A stretch of 64,000 nucleotides of DNA from G963663315 sp965208975 (GTDB lineage Bacteria; Pseudomonadota; Gammaproteobacteria; Arenicellales; Poriferihabitantaceae): contig CBDBQH010000001.1 of assembly GCA_965208975.1 (NCBI GenBank), forward strand, positions 186,001-250,000, written 5' to 3'. This document shows, in pieces, positions 18,141-26,488 of the stretch. A program made the translations under genes and the position numbers. Below the pieces are notes generated by a model. That model did no database searches. It had not been told where the DNA came from and worked only from the letters and a program-made list of their open reading frames with translations. Within the stretch, counting starts at the first letter, position 1. The number at the start of each line of letters is the position of its first letter.

Positions 18141-19081
18141 AACTGGCCAGATCCATCCATTCAAAATGGATACCGGCTCAGGGGTGCGCCCTGACCATCG
18201 GCAATTTCGACGGCATTCATCTGGGGCATCAGATGATACTGCGGCGGCTGGTCGAAAAGGGGGAAGAACTGTCATTACCCACCGTGATGATGACATTTCT
18301 GCCCACTCCCAACGAGTATTTTCAAAAACGTAAATCGTCTCCCCGTCTGTTCGGATTGAGCGCCAGATATTTATCTGTCCGCGAGTACCATATTGACGTT
18401 ATGCTGGCGTTGCCGTTCAACTCCGGGCTGGCCCGCACCGATGCCGGCGAATTTGTTCGACGGATTCTGGTTGAAGGGTTGGGTATTCGCTATATACTCA
18501 CCGGAGACGACTTCAGATTCGGCGAAGGCAGAGCGGGCGATCATGGATTGCTGGAGCGGTTGGGGCAGGAGCACGGGTTTGTGGCGGAGCGATTCCACAC
18601 CGTATCGGACGCCAGCGCCCGGCTCAGCAGTACCCGAATCCGAAAGGCGCTGGCACAGGGTGAGCTGGATGTGGCCAGACAGATGCTGGGAAGAAACTAT
18701 TTGATGACAGGGCGTGTTATTCATGGTGACAAACGCGGCAGACAGTGGGGCTTTCCCACTCTCAACATTGCGGTCAGAAAGCCTCTGTTTAGCGGGGTTT
18801 TCGCGGTTCGTGTCAAAGGGATTGATGAGGATGAAAACGAATATCCCGGTGTCGCCAATCTGGGGACGCGCCCCACGGTCGGCGGTCTGAAGACATTGCT
18901 GGAAGTGCATTTGTTTGATTTCGACAGAAACATTTATGGCAGACGGATTTGTGTCGAGTTCATCGGGAAAATTCGCGATGAACGCCAATTCGATTCATTC
19001 GAGCAATTGAAAACGCAGATTCTGGCGGATTGCGAAGCCGCAAAACGGCTCTTTTCCCTGGCCAGGCCGGAAACCCGCTAA
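18137..19081 (+). CDS. ribF: Bifunctional riboflavin kinase / FAD synthetase RibF
   Basis: 314 residues from ATG 18137, overlapping the murJ stop. The N-terminal FMN adenylyltransferase part has TIGNFDGIHLGHQ and the ISSTRIR-like SSTRIRKAL. The C-terminal kinase part has GRVIHGDKRGRQWGFPTLNI and GVANLGTRPT. It makes FMN and FAD. The order murJ-ribF-lspA is normal, although ileS, which often lies between ribF and lspA, is absent here. Confidence 0.95.
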   Translation: MKLARSIHSKWIPAQGCALTIGNFDGIHLGHQMILRRLVEKGEELSLPTVMMTFLPTPNEYFQKRKSSPRLFGLSARYLSVREYHIDVMLALPFNSGLARTDAGEFVRRILVEGLGIRYILTGDDFRFGEGRAGDHGLLERLGQEHGFVAERFHTVSDASARLSSTRIRKALAQGELDVARQMLGRNYLMTGRVIHGDKRGRQWGFPTLNIAVRKPLFSGVFAVRVKGIDEDENEYPGVANLGTRPTVGGLKTLLEVHLFDFDRNIYGRRICVEFIGKIRDERQFDSFEQLKTQILADCEAAKRLFSLARPETR

Positions 19082-19116
19082 CCCGATAACCCGCTAATCC
19101 GATAGAATCAGACCCG

Positions 19117-19638
19117 GTGAAAAAAGGATACAAGGGGCGCAAGCCGACGCTCAAATTTCTGGGATATATCAGTATTTCAGCGCTGATCGTTATGGTTGAT
19201 CAGGTCACCAAGAAAGCGGCTTACGAATATTTGCGGGGGCAACCCATCGTGGAGGTACTACCCGTATTGCAATGGGCATGGGTGGAGAATCGCGGCGCGG
19301 CATTCGGTTTTCTGAGTGATGCTGGCGGACTTTCGCATTATTTGTTTTCGACACTGGCTGTAATGGCCTCGGTCTTCATCGTTGTCTGGTTATGGAGATG
19401 CTTTACCGTCAACCGCCTGCTGGCCTGGGGACTGGTACTGATTCTGGCGGGGGCGGTGGGCAATCTGATTGATCGTCTTTCGTATCGCTATGTGATTGAT
19501 TTTATTTCCGTGCATTATCAGGAATTGTACTTTCCGGCGTTTAACGTTGCGGATATGGCGATTACCTTCGGGGCGATTCTGGTGATCATCGACAATTTCC
19601 GGCGGACGGGAAAACGCTCCGGGCCTGGCTCCGCTTAG
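19117..19638 (+). CDS. lspA: Lipoprotein signal peptidase LspA
   Basis: 173 residues starting with GTG 19117. Four membrane segments are evident. The two catalytic aspartates lie in the conserved boxes GNLIDRL and FNVADMAI, and ENRGAAFGF is another family block. It cleaves signal peptides of diacylated prolipoproteins. It ends 20 bases before the convergent DUF1638 gene. Confidence 0.96.
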   Translation: MKKGYKGRKPTLKFLGYISISALIVMVDQVTKKAAYEYLRGQPIVEVLPVLQWAWVENRGAAFGFLSDAGGLSHYLFSTLAVMASVFIVVWLWRCFTVNRLLAWGLVLILAGAVGNLIDRLSYRYVIDFISVHYQELYFPAFNVADMAITFGAILVIIDNFRRTGKRSGPGSA

Positions 19639-19658
19639 CCGGACTGCGCCTTGGAAAG

Positions 19659-20303
19659 TCAGGCGCGGACAGCCGGAGAGGCTACCGTTGCCACAGTCCG
19701 GGATGTTTGCGCGGTTGCTCGCATCATTTTCTCCATGTCTCCATACCCTGTATAGCGATACTCATATTTCAGTTTCAGCCTGCTGGCGATTTCCTCGGCC
19801 TTGCGCCGCAGTTCAGGGTTATCCGTTTGCGCCATGAATACGACTTTCTCATAATTGGCAAAAACAAAATCAACCATATCGTCCCGGCGGTCCAGACCCA
19901 GGGCTTCCCAAACGAATCGGTCGAAATACTGGCAAAAGAAATCCGTCAGATAGAACGTGGTGATTTCATCCCTTGAATATTCCTCAAAAGCGTCATTGCC
20001 CATCAGGAAGGAAAAGCAATGTGGCCCCGCTATCCGTTCGACGCCTTCCTCATCCGCTACGGCGTCAATATATCCGGCAGTCCCGCAATCGCCGTACATG
20101 ATATATATCTTTTTGTACTGATCCCGATTTTCCCGGATTTTTTTCCGAATCCCTTCCGGAATGCGCTGCGGTTGATGATGCCAGTAGGCGGGCAGGCAGG
20201 TCAGTTCCAGATGATTCCAGTGATTTACCCGAATCAATTCGACCAGTTCATGACTCAGGGCGCCGCACGCGATAATCAGGGTTTTGTCTTTGGCTTGCAT
20301 CAT
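19659..20303 (-). CDS. DUF1638 family protein
   Basis: 214 residues from ATG 20303, with ATG 20300 and an upstream TTG as alternatives. The start KTLIIACGALSHEL, the central YGDCGTAG and the HCFSF block are typical of DUF1638, a family of unknown function. From memory, DUF1638 genes often accompany corrinoid-dependent MttB-type methyltransferases, but none is present here. No signal peptide or membrane segment is visible. Several cysteines and a histidine suggest metal or cofactor binding, which is inference only. Confidence 0.72.
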   Translation of the reverse strand: MMQAKDKTLIIACGALSHELVELIRVNHWNHLELTCLPAYWHHQPQRIPEGIRKKIRENRDQYKKIYIMYGDCGTAGYIDAVADEEGVERIAGPHCFSFLMGNDAFEEYSRDEITTFYLTDFFCQYFDRFVWEALGLDRRDDMVDFVFANYEKVVFMAQTDNPELRRKAEEIASRLKLKYEYRYTGYGDMEKMMRATAQTSRTVATVASPAVRA

Positions 20304-20344
20304 TATCAATCATTCATTGTTGACGGGGCGGCGTTTCCCGATTT

Positions 20345-20387
20345 TCCGGTTTGCCATATATTCTCCGGTTTGCCATATATTTCCGGT
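20345..20387. repeat. 19-bp tandem repeat before tRNA-Thr
   Basis: TCCGGTTTGCCATATATT occurs twice with one intervening base (20345 and 20364), and a third partial unit TCCGGT follows at 20382. It lies between the DUF1638 gene and the tRNA promoter. Confidence 0.8.
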
Positions 20388-20416
20388 GGACTATAACCCG
20401 GCGTGGCGCATATAAT
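20387..20416 (+). promoter_or_regulatory. Promoter of tRNA-Thr
   Basis: TGGACT (20387-20392) and TATAAT (20411-20416) are separated by 18 bases. The mature tRNA begins 28 bases after the -10 box. Confidence 0.5.
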
Positions 20417-20443
20417 CCAGCGTCAGACCCGTGTCCCGCCTTT

Positions 20444-20519
<76 letters not shown>

Positions 20520-20864
20520 TTATTTCACAGTTCCAGGCGAACTCGTGGTTCTTTTCCTGATACGTTCCGGCAAATCCTTTTCCACTAACAGGTTGCCTAA
20601 TTCATCAAACTCAGGCGCTCCGAGTTTATCCAGGTCTTTCGATATGCCCAATATATGCAGACACATTGCATAAACCCCGAAAGAAACCGTCGGGTTTCCT
20701 CTCTCTACCTTTTGTAGTGTCTGAACACTGATCCGGCATCTTTCCGACATGTCCGCCATGGAAAATCGTCTTTTTTTGCGCGCGATCTGAATATGATAGC
20801 CGATGTCCGTTATTTGCCGCTTCAGTCTGGATGGCAGGTATTGATTCGCTTTGCTTCTCATCAT
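20520..20864 (-). CDS. HipB-like Xre-family transcriptional regulator
   Basis: 114 residues. A helix-turn-helix of the Xre type spans about residues 22-75 (RKKRRFSMADMSERCRISVQTLQKVERG). It is the second gene of a hipA-hipB pair, and its ATG overlaps the hipA-like stop (ATGA). HipB-type proteins bind and silence their HipA kinase and repress the operon. The gene ends directly against the tRNA-Thr 3' end. Confidence 0.82.
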   Translation of the reverse strand: MMRSKANQYLPSRLKRQITDIGYHIQIARKKRRFSMADMSERCRISVQTLQKVERGNPTVSFGVYAMCLHILGISKDLDKLGAPEFDELGNLLVEKDLPERIRKRTTSSPGTVK

Positions 20865-22036
20865 CAGAATCCAGGATCAGCAGGTTTTCCCGGCAGATGC
20901 AGAGAATGTGTAATTCTCTTGATTTCGGCTGTTTTGATTCCATACTTTTGAGCGGTTGGCTTGATTCCTTCTTTGAGAATTCTTATGCTGTTATCTACCC
21001 AGCGTTCAGCTTCTCCGCGGTTATAATAAAAATAATCTGACAGAGCCAATGCGGATTCTACATCCGGTTTATAGTCAATCCCGTCAACCGAGAGCCGATG
21101 ACGGTTATGATCTATAGCGGGGTTAATATCGAAGGCCGGCGACAATCTCCAACGATTACCAATCCTCAGAAACCCGTGGTTTCTCGGATGATCATCAAAG
21201 TTGTGGACCAGGATATTAAATACCATGCGTTTATATAATTCCCTCGCGTCATTGATATCTCCCTCTTTTGCGATAAATTCGGCTAATTCCATGTAAGACC
21301 CACATTCTTCATTATCTGCACAGTTGAGGGCTGTCATGGCCGATATGTAGGGCACTCTGTGGACACCATTTCTATCAAACCGGTCAAGTAACAAAATGCC
21401 ATGCGATGAGTGTGGCGAGTAAATCAGTCGATGATGAGCGGCAGTAATGCCTGTTTTTCCAGCAAGTGTCAGTAGTGTGGCCTCCCAGGCTTCGATGTTA
21501 TGTTGATCGCTTTCTTTCGGGAATTTGGCTAATTTAAGAGTATTGCCTTCCATTATGCCGGCTTTTGGTCTTGCGCCTCCCAAAGAGCTTCCCGGGTCAA
21601 ATAACTCTCTTATGTCGATGTCCAAATCTTCGACATGTTTGCTTATTTGAAAAAGCTGATCCAACCGTTTGATAGTGGGGATTTCAGAGCTTTGGCTGAG
21701 GACAGTATTATGTGCATCCAATATCCGGATTGCCCCCATTCTGAATACATCACTAACCTGCAATACAGCATCAATGTCAGATATTGCCCGGCCTGCTTTT
21801 CTTCCAAGCAAAGCTTTTCCCCATCTGTCAGGGGAACAATCTGATAAAAAACCAAATAACCGTCCGTCCGGGGGATACTGTCGGTTGGTGGTGAGCAGTA
21901 AATTAGGGTCAATATTGAAAAATGCCTTATGGCTTAAAAAATCAGCATCGTAGGCAAAGGAAATAATATCCCTGCTGCGGACACGTTCAACAAACAACAG
22001 TCCGGCAATTATCCCATTAACGGATATTTTGTACAT
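20864..22036 (-). CDS. HipA-like serine/threonine kinase toxin
   Basis: 390 residues. Family blocks are PDRWG near residue 70, SSLGGARPKA, HGILLLDRFDR, FNILVHNFDDHPRNHGFL and a C-terminal LSPAFDINPA that holds the metal-binding Asp. HipA kinases phosphorylate targets such as glutamyl-tRNA synthetase and slow growth. Here the kinase gene precedes the regulator, opposite to the classic hipBA order. The module is AT-rich compared with its surroundings and abuts a tRNA, both signs of transfer. A separate HipS-like small protein is not seen. Confidence 0.84.
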   Translation of the reverse strand: MYKISVNGIIAGLLFVERVRSRDIISFAYDADFLSHKAFFNIDPNLLLTTNRQYPPDGRLFGFLSDCSPDRWGKALLGRKAGRAISDIDAVLQVSDVFRMGAIRILDAHNTVLSQSSEIPTIKRLDQLFQISKHVEDLDIDIRELFDPGSSLGGARPKAGIMEGNTLKLAKFPKESDQHNIEAWEATLLTLAGKTGITAAHHRLIYSPHSSHGILLLDRFDRNGVHRVPYISAMTALNCADNEECGSYMELAEFIAKEGDINDARELYKRMVFNILVHNFDDHPRNHGFLRIGNRWRLSPAFDINPAIDHNRHRLSVDGIDYKPDVESALALSDYFYYNRGEAERWVDNSIRILKEGIKPTAQKYGIKTAEIKRITHSLHLPGKPADPGF

Positions 22037-22039
22037 TTG

Positions 22040-22096
22040 ATATACTATAAGTAGTGATATATCATTTATTATATATATTTAGTTTGAATATATCAC
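22040..22096 (-). promoter_or_regulatory. AT-rich promoter/operator of the hipA-hipB pair
   Basis: Two near-identical palindromes, TGATATATCA (22055-22064) and TGAATATATCA (22085-22095), sit just upstream of the hipA-like start in a very AT-rich stretch. They have the spacing expected of tandem regulator sites, which would allow autorepression. Confidence 0.5.
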
Positions 22097-22171
22097 CTCA
22101 TTGCTCGCTGTATCATTCGCCGCCCAACTGCGGATAGAGGCGTTTTCTAACGGCGAACGATCTGCCTGGGT

Positions 22172-22260
22172 GGACAGGCACGCTGACCTGTCCCTGCGCC
22201 CCCACCCGTTCTCCGCTCCGGTGGGCTTGGCCGGGGACAGGCACAGGGACCTGTCCCTGC
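22172..22260. repeat. Paired GC-rich hairpin repeats
   Basis: GGACAGGCACGCTGACCTGTCCC (22172-22194) and a second copy beginning GGGACAGGCACAGGGACCTG (22234-22256) are each self-complementary and similar to one another. They lie in the 267-base gap between hipA and the glutamine-synthetase-like gene. No gene is seen in this gap. Confidence 0.7.
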
Positions 22261-22303
22261 GCCGATGCAATTCGCAGGGACAGCCCTGTGCGCGGGGCGT
22301 GTA

Positions 22304-23728
22304 TCAGTACAGGCGCAGGTATTCGTTTACCTCCCAGTCGGTTACGGTTTGATGGTAGCGTTCCCATTCGTCGATCTTGTATTGTACGAATGAGTTCAGC
22401 ATGACCGCTCCCATCATGGTTCTGGCGAGTTCGCTGGAGGACAGCATTTCGGTTGCTTCGAGGAGGTTGCGGGGTAACGGCGTCAGGTTGCGTTGTTGTT
22501 TTTCCTGATCATCCATTACATACAAATCCTCATCCAGGGACATGCCCGGATCGATTTTGTTGACCATGCCGTCGACTGACGCGCTCAGTGTCATGCCGAG
22601 CCCGAGGTAGGGGTTCATGCACATGTCGGCGGCGCGGTTTTCGATGGCAAACCGGCTTTGTGGCAGCCGTAGCATGGCGGAACGGTTGTTTTTCCCGTAA
22701 GCCATGTGGGTGGGCGCCCAGGTATAGGTGCCGCCTTCGAATCCTCCCACCTTCGGCACCAGTCCGTTGTATGAATTAACAGTGCAGCAGGCTATGGCCG
22801 TGATTGCGCCGCCGTGTTTGAGGATTCCACCCACTGAGTTCAGCGCGGCTTCGCTCCATTGCCCGTTTTCCCCTTCATACAAATTCACTCCGGGGTTGCC
22901 GACTCTCTGAATCGAGGTATTCATGTGCGCTCCGGAACGCCAGTCGCCGGTCGTGGGTTTCGGCATATAAGTGACAAAATTGCCGTGTTTCTTGGCGATT
23001 TCCTTTAACAATACGCGCAGGAAAACCATGCGGTCGGCCATGGCCAGCACGTCGGTATAGTGAAAATCCAGCTCGAACTGGGAATAGGCGCCTTCAGTCA
23101 CTACATCGTGAAGATTCCAGCCGAGACCCTCCAGAATGTCGATCAGTTCACCCAGGAACCCCATCGAATCCAATGCGTATTCGACATCATAGCCGAATGC
23201 CTGGCGGCGGGAACGGAGCCCCTTGCCTGGTTGCGGATCGTCGTCATAGGCTTTTATCGGCTGGCCGTTCTCATCCCATTTCATGACGATGAATTCCGGC
23301 TCGATACCGGCATACATGGCATAACCCTGGACTGACGCATCCCGGATGGCGCGTTTCAACGCCTGCCTGGGGCAGAGGTTGTATGGCTTGCCTTCCCACC
23401 AAAGGTCCGAAAATACCCACGCGATGGTCTTGTCCCACGGGCAAATCTGTATTGTGTCCATATCGGGCAGAGGGACTTGATCCGAATCCGCCGGCCCCAG
23501 TTCCGGGACAAACGAGATTGAGTGCACCGCAAATTGCGGGCCTTTGCCCATAAACAGCAATTCAAAATCGCTGATCGGCACGGGTTTGGTCTTGGGCAGG
23601 CCAAACATATCGATCCAGCAGGAGAGGATATATTTTACGCCGGCAGCTTCCAGTTCCATTTTTTTCCCGGTTACTGCCTGCGGGTCGGGCAGCGCGTCTT
23701 CAAAGTGTTCGTAATAGTGATTGCTCAT
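22304..23728 (-). CDS. Glutamine synthetase-like ligase (gamma-glutamyl-amide synthetase candidate)
   Basis: 474 residues, a full-length GS-fold enzyme. The metal/ATP region is visible in AGIEPEF, HDVVTEGAYSQFELDF, YMPKPTTGDWRSGAHMNTS, and the glutamate-binding RFAIENRAADMCMNPYLG. The substitutions around the catalytic core (TGDWRSGAH where GlnA has a NGSGMH type box) point to a GlnA-like ligase that couples glutamate to an amine other than ammonia, as in GmaS, IpuC, PuuA or AtdA1. It is the last gene of a four-gene operon with a Rieske oxygenase, glyoxalase I and a cupin. The actual amine cannot be inferred. Confidence 0.75.
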   Translation of the reverse strand: MSNHYYEHFEDALPDPQAVTGKKMELEAAGVKYILSCWIDMFGLPKTKPVPISDFELLFMGKGPQFAVHSISFVPELGPADSDQVPLPDMDTIQICPWDKTIAWVFSDLWWEGKPYNLCPRQALKRAIRDASVQGYAMYAGIEPEFIVMKWDENGQPIKAYDDDPQPGKGLRSRRQAFGYDVEYALDSMGFLGELIDILEGLGWNLHDVVTEGAYSQFELDFHYTDVLAMADRMVFLRVLLKEIAKKHGNFVTYMPKPTTGDWRSGAHMNTSIQRVGNPGVNLYEGENGQWSEAALNSVGGILKHGGAITAIACCTVNSYNGLVPKVGGFEGGTYTWAPTHMAYGKNNRSAMLRLPQSRFAIENRAADMCMNPYLGLGMTLSASVDGMVNKIDPGMSLDEDLYVMDDQEKQQRNLTPLPRNLLEATEMLSSSELARTMMGAVMLNSFVQYKIDEWERYHQTVTDWEVNEYLRLY

Positions 23729-23809
23729 GATTCTCTCTATTCGTTAAAGGTGATCGATCAGGTTGGGTTTGATTGGTGGTTGATCCGGCGTAAACCGGGT
23801 CAGCCACGA

Positions 23810-24223
23810 TTATTTTGACAACGGTTCATTCAATTCGATCGGGTAGCCGTCCGGATCCTTGATGAAAGCCAGTATACGGCTCCCGTTTTTCATCGGCCCC
23901 GGTTCCTTGGTGAACTCAATGCCTTCTCTCTTGAGGTATTCGCTGGCCGCATAGACATCGGAAACCTTGAGCGCAATATGCCCCCAGGCATCCCCCCGGT
24001 CGTATGGTTTACTTTGATCCCAGTTATAGGTCAATTCCAGGTTAGTACCGTCATCTTCTTCGTGATAACCGACAAAAGTATTGGTAAACCGGCCTTCGGG
24101 GTATTCATTCTGGCGAAGAATCTTCATGCCCAGGATACGGACGTAGAAATCCAGGGATTTCTCCAGGTTACTGACTCGCAACATGGTGTGGTCAATACGG
24201 AAATCAGGGTTTGCTGTATTCAT
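23810..24223 (-). CDS. gloA: Lactoylglutathione lyase (glyoxalase I)
   Basis: 137 residues, typical for GloA. The sequence runs HTMLRVSNLEKSLDFY, LGMKILR, LELTYNW, WGHIALKVSD, EPGPMKNGSR and DPDGYPIELNE. The four expected metal ligands (His in HTML, Glu in LELTY, His in WGHIA, Glu in IELNE) are all present. It converts the methylglyoxal-glutathione hemithioacetal to S-lactoylglutathione. It sits between the GS-like ligase and the Rieske oxygenase, so a methylglyoxal-like by-product of that pathway is possible. Confidence 0.88.
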   Translation of the reverse strand: MNTANPDFRIDHTMLRVSNLEKSLDFYVRILGMKILRQNEYPEGRFTNTFVGYHEEDDGTNLELTYNWDQSKPYDRGDAWGHIALKVSDVYAASEYLKREGIEFTKEPGPMKNGSRILAFIKDPDGYPIELNEPLSK

Positions 24224-24259
24224 TTGTAATATGGTTCCTGGTTTTGACAGGTCTGGTTG

Positions 24260-25387
24260 TTATGGTTGGCCGTCGGCAGTGGTTGATTCGACAACCAGTC
24301 GCTGGAATCGGTATACGCTGTCTTCCCAGTGAGGCGAAAGCCAGCCGCCACTGTCGGCAACCGGGGAGCTTCGTCCGAGTTGCAGACGTTCGCATATCGC
24401 GTGGTCCTCCTTGTGCACGTTGTACCACAGTTTCTTCAGATTTTCGATCTGATCTTTGGAAACCGGGCTGTCCTGATGCAGATAAACCACTCTGAATTGC
24501 CGGGTCTGGGCGACACCGACCGGAATATTCAAATGGACACCCAGCTGGTCCGGGGCGTAAGTTCCCATCACGAAATTGGGAAACAGGGTCAGGTATTGTG
24601 AAGTGACTGCCAGCGTGGTTGAGGTGTCTGCTGCGTCTGCTGCGTCGGTTGAGTGATCCGGTTCGATATCGCAGGCGCTGCCCAGGCAATGTTGATCGAC
24701 AATGGTGTAATGATCTGTCAAGGGTTGACTGGTCGTAGTCCTGTGAACGAACTGGACATGATACGGTTCAATGAAGTTTTCCAGCAACAGCTTCCAGTTG
24801 CACTGGACGATGCCCAGATCCAGCATCGCCACCGGCTTGATCCGCTCCAGCGGCAGGTCGCCGAGTTGTCTTTTCAATGGCTTTATAAATTGCTCGAAAT
24901 CCTCTGCCTGACCATCCGGATTGACAAAGACCCAGTCATGCCAGGTTTTGCAACGCACCGGCAACAGGCCGTTTGACTGTAGCGAGAAGCCCGCTGGGGG
25001 TGTTTGCTCATGCCCGCCAAACCAGGGGGCTGCCTTGAGTTCGCCGCGAAGATCGTAGGTCCAGGAATGATAGGGGCAGCGGATCAGTTTTCCGGTATTT
25101 CCGGCTTGATTGACCAGTTTCAGGCAGCGATGGCGGCAGGCATTGTGAAACGCGGTAATTTCGTTTTCGTCGTTGCGTACCAGGAAGAGCGGCTGGCCGC
25201 CGACTGTGATTGGTTGCAGGTCGCCAGGTTTTCTGAGTGGATGGGCAAAACCCGCAAACACCCAGCTACCTGAAAACAGGGTACGGTTCTCAGTCTGGTG
25301 AAATTCGGCGCTGGTATAAACGAACCCCGGCAGGCCTCTCTTTACAGTAGCCCGGTTGTTCCTGAATTCATCCAATGGACAAGTCAT
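24260..25387 (-). CDS. Rieske non-haem iron oxygenase, alpha subunit
   Basis: 375 residues. The Rieske [2Fe-2S] ligands are CRH...CPYH with 17 residues between (about residues 85-108). The mononuclear iron site is in NFIEPYHVQFVH. The overall pattern resembles oxygenases that act on quaternary or secondary amines (GbcA/stachydrine demethylase type) more than true aromatic ring dioxygenases, but specificity is inference. No beta subunit or reductase gene is adjacent. A Thr/Asp/Ala-rich insert (DAADAADTSTT) lies near residue 255. Confidence 0.78.
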   Translation of the reverse strand: MTCPLDEFRNNRATVKRGLPGFVYTSAEFHQTENRTLFSGSWVFAGFAHPLRKPGDLQPITVGGQPLFLVRNDENEITAFHNACRHRCLKLVNQAGNTGKLIRCPYHSWTYDLRGELKAAPWFGGHEQTPPAGFSLQSNGLLPVRCKTWHDWVFVNPDGQAEDFEQFIKPLKRQLGDLPLERIKPVAMLDLGIVQCNWKLLLENFIEPYHVQFVHRTTTSQPLTDHYTIVDQHCLGSACDIEPDHSTDAADAADTSTTLAVTSQYLTLFPNFVMGTYAPDQLGVHLNIPVGVAQTRQFRVVYLHQDSPVSKDQIENLKKLWYNVHKEDHAICERLQLGRSSPVADSGGWLSPHWEDSVYRFQRLVVESTTADGQP

Positions 25388-25405
25388 TGACAGTTCTCTT
25401 TGAGT

Positions 25406-25804
25406 TCAGGTTTTTGATGGCATGTCATCAGGGTCAATGCCGGGGACATGGGTTACACCGGAAAGTTCTTTCCAGTTTACCGGGTACGCAGCATAAAAGA
25501 TAATGCATTTGCCATCCGATTCATAGACGACATGATTGTCTTTCGGGATATACATCAGGTCGCCTGGGCCAAGTACATAACTTTCTCCGTCAATCACCAT
25601 GCGAAATGTGCCTTGAAAGCAGTAGATCAGTTCGTCGCAGGTCAGGTCCCAGGGAACAGAAGCGTCATTCAGAAAATTGATTCCCGCCGCCATACTGGCG
25701 CCCATTGCGGTGTTTACAAATGGTTTAATGTAGGTGCCGCCTTTTTCAAGATTCTCGAATCGATCTGAAATTTCGCTGATTCTGTATACGTATGGTTTGG
25801 ACAT
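25406..25804 (-). CDS. Small cupin-domain protein (EutQ-like)
   Basis: 132 residues with a single cupin barrel. Motif 1 is weak (DLTCDELIYCFQGTFRMVIDGE) and motif 2 is GDLMYIPKDNHVVYES. It is the first gene of the operon, 18 bases before the Rieske gene. The catalytic His/Glu set of cupin DMSP lyases is not evident, so a DMSP-lyase role is not supported. It may bind an amine or serve as an auxiliary sensor, which is unproven. Confidence 0.6.
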   Translation of the reverse strand: MSKPYVYRISEISDRFENLEKGGTYIKPFVNTAMGASMAAGINFLNDASVPWDLTCDELIYCFQGTFRMVIDGESYVLGPGDLMYIPKDNHVVYESDGKCIIFYAAYPVNWKELSGVTHVPGIDPDDMPSKT

Positions 25805-25933
25805 TTTATTCTCTGTTGGTTGCTGGTTGCAGTTTGTCTATCTGTCTGTACTTCGGGATGGAGATTTTATTGCCGATAATAATGCGATATATTCCACAAA
25901 TCCACTAATTTTAACTCTAATGGAGCTTGGGAA

Positions 25934-26479
25934 TTGGAGAAAAAGTTGGAGAAAAAGTTAAAACAAGTTGCCGTGGTTATTCTGGCCGTGGTTATTCTGG
26001 CAGGCGTTGCGGTCTGGTCCACGGATATATCGTCGCCGATGAACTGCCGGGAAATGACTGACGGGATGCGGTCAATGCATACAGAAGAAGTGGCGTTGCT
26101 CAATGAATCAGGGAAGATGGTCGTTTTTCAAACCCGAGTGGCGGATGACGACATTGAACGCGCCGCCGGTTATCAGCATATCTGTGCAAATGTCATTGAT
26201 TCTTCCGCCATTCTGTTTGCCTGGTCGAAACCACTCTCTACCCGCTTCCACATGAGAAATGTCAAGGCGCCGCTGGACATCGGGTTTTTCGATGCTCAGG
26301 GCAAACTGTTTTCGGTGATGCGGATGCAGCCCGCCGGGAATGACGGGGATTCAGAGCTTTACGGTCCGTCGCAGCCGTTTCAGTATGCGCTGGAAGCGCG
26401 GCAGGGGTTTTTTGTCGAGCGGAATCTGTCTACGCAGAGAACCCGTCTGCTCATTGGCAAGCTGTATGATTCCGGATAG
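25934..26479 (+). CDS. DUF192 family exported/membrane-anchored protein
   Basis: 181 residues from TTG 25934. An N-terminal hydrophobic segment (VAVVILAVVILAGVAV) is built from a 15-base tandem repeat. The rest matches DUF192: ERAAGYQHI, FAWSKPLSTRFHMRNVKAPLDIGFFDAQGKL and YALEARQGFF. DUF192 proteins are mostly periplasmic and of unknown function. It is followed 9 bases later by the S9 peptidase gene and may share its transcript. Confidence 0.75.
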   Translation: MEKKLEKKLKQVAVVILAVVILAGVAVWSTDISSPMNCREMTDGMRSMHTEEVALLNESGKMVVFQTRVADDDIERAAGYQHICANVIDSSAILFAWSKPLSTRFHMRNVKAPLDIGFFDAQGKLFSVMRMQPAGNDGDSELYGPSQPFQYALEARQGFFVERNLSTQRTRLLIGKLYDSG

Positions 26480-26488
26480 TTCATTGTC

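Noticed and set aside
23810..24223. VOC protein as an extradiol ring-cleavage dioxygenase of the Rieske operon
   Set aside because: Length and all four metal ligands match glyoxalase I.
25406..25804. Cupin as a DMSP lyase (DddL/Q/W/K type)
   Set aside because: The His/His/Glu/His metal set and Tyr of those lyases are not visible, and a clear DddP is encoded elsewhere.
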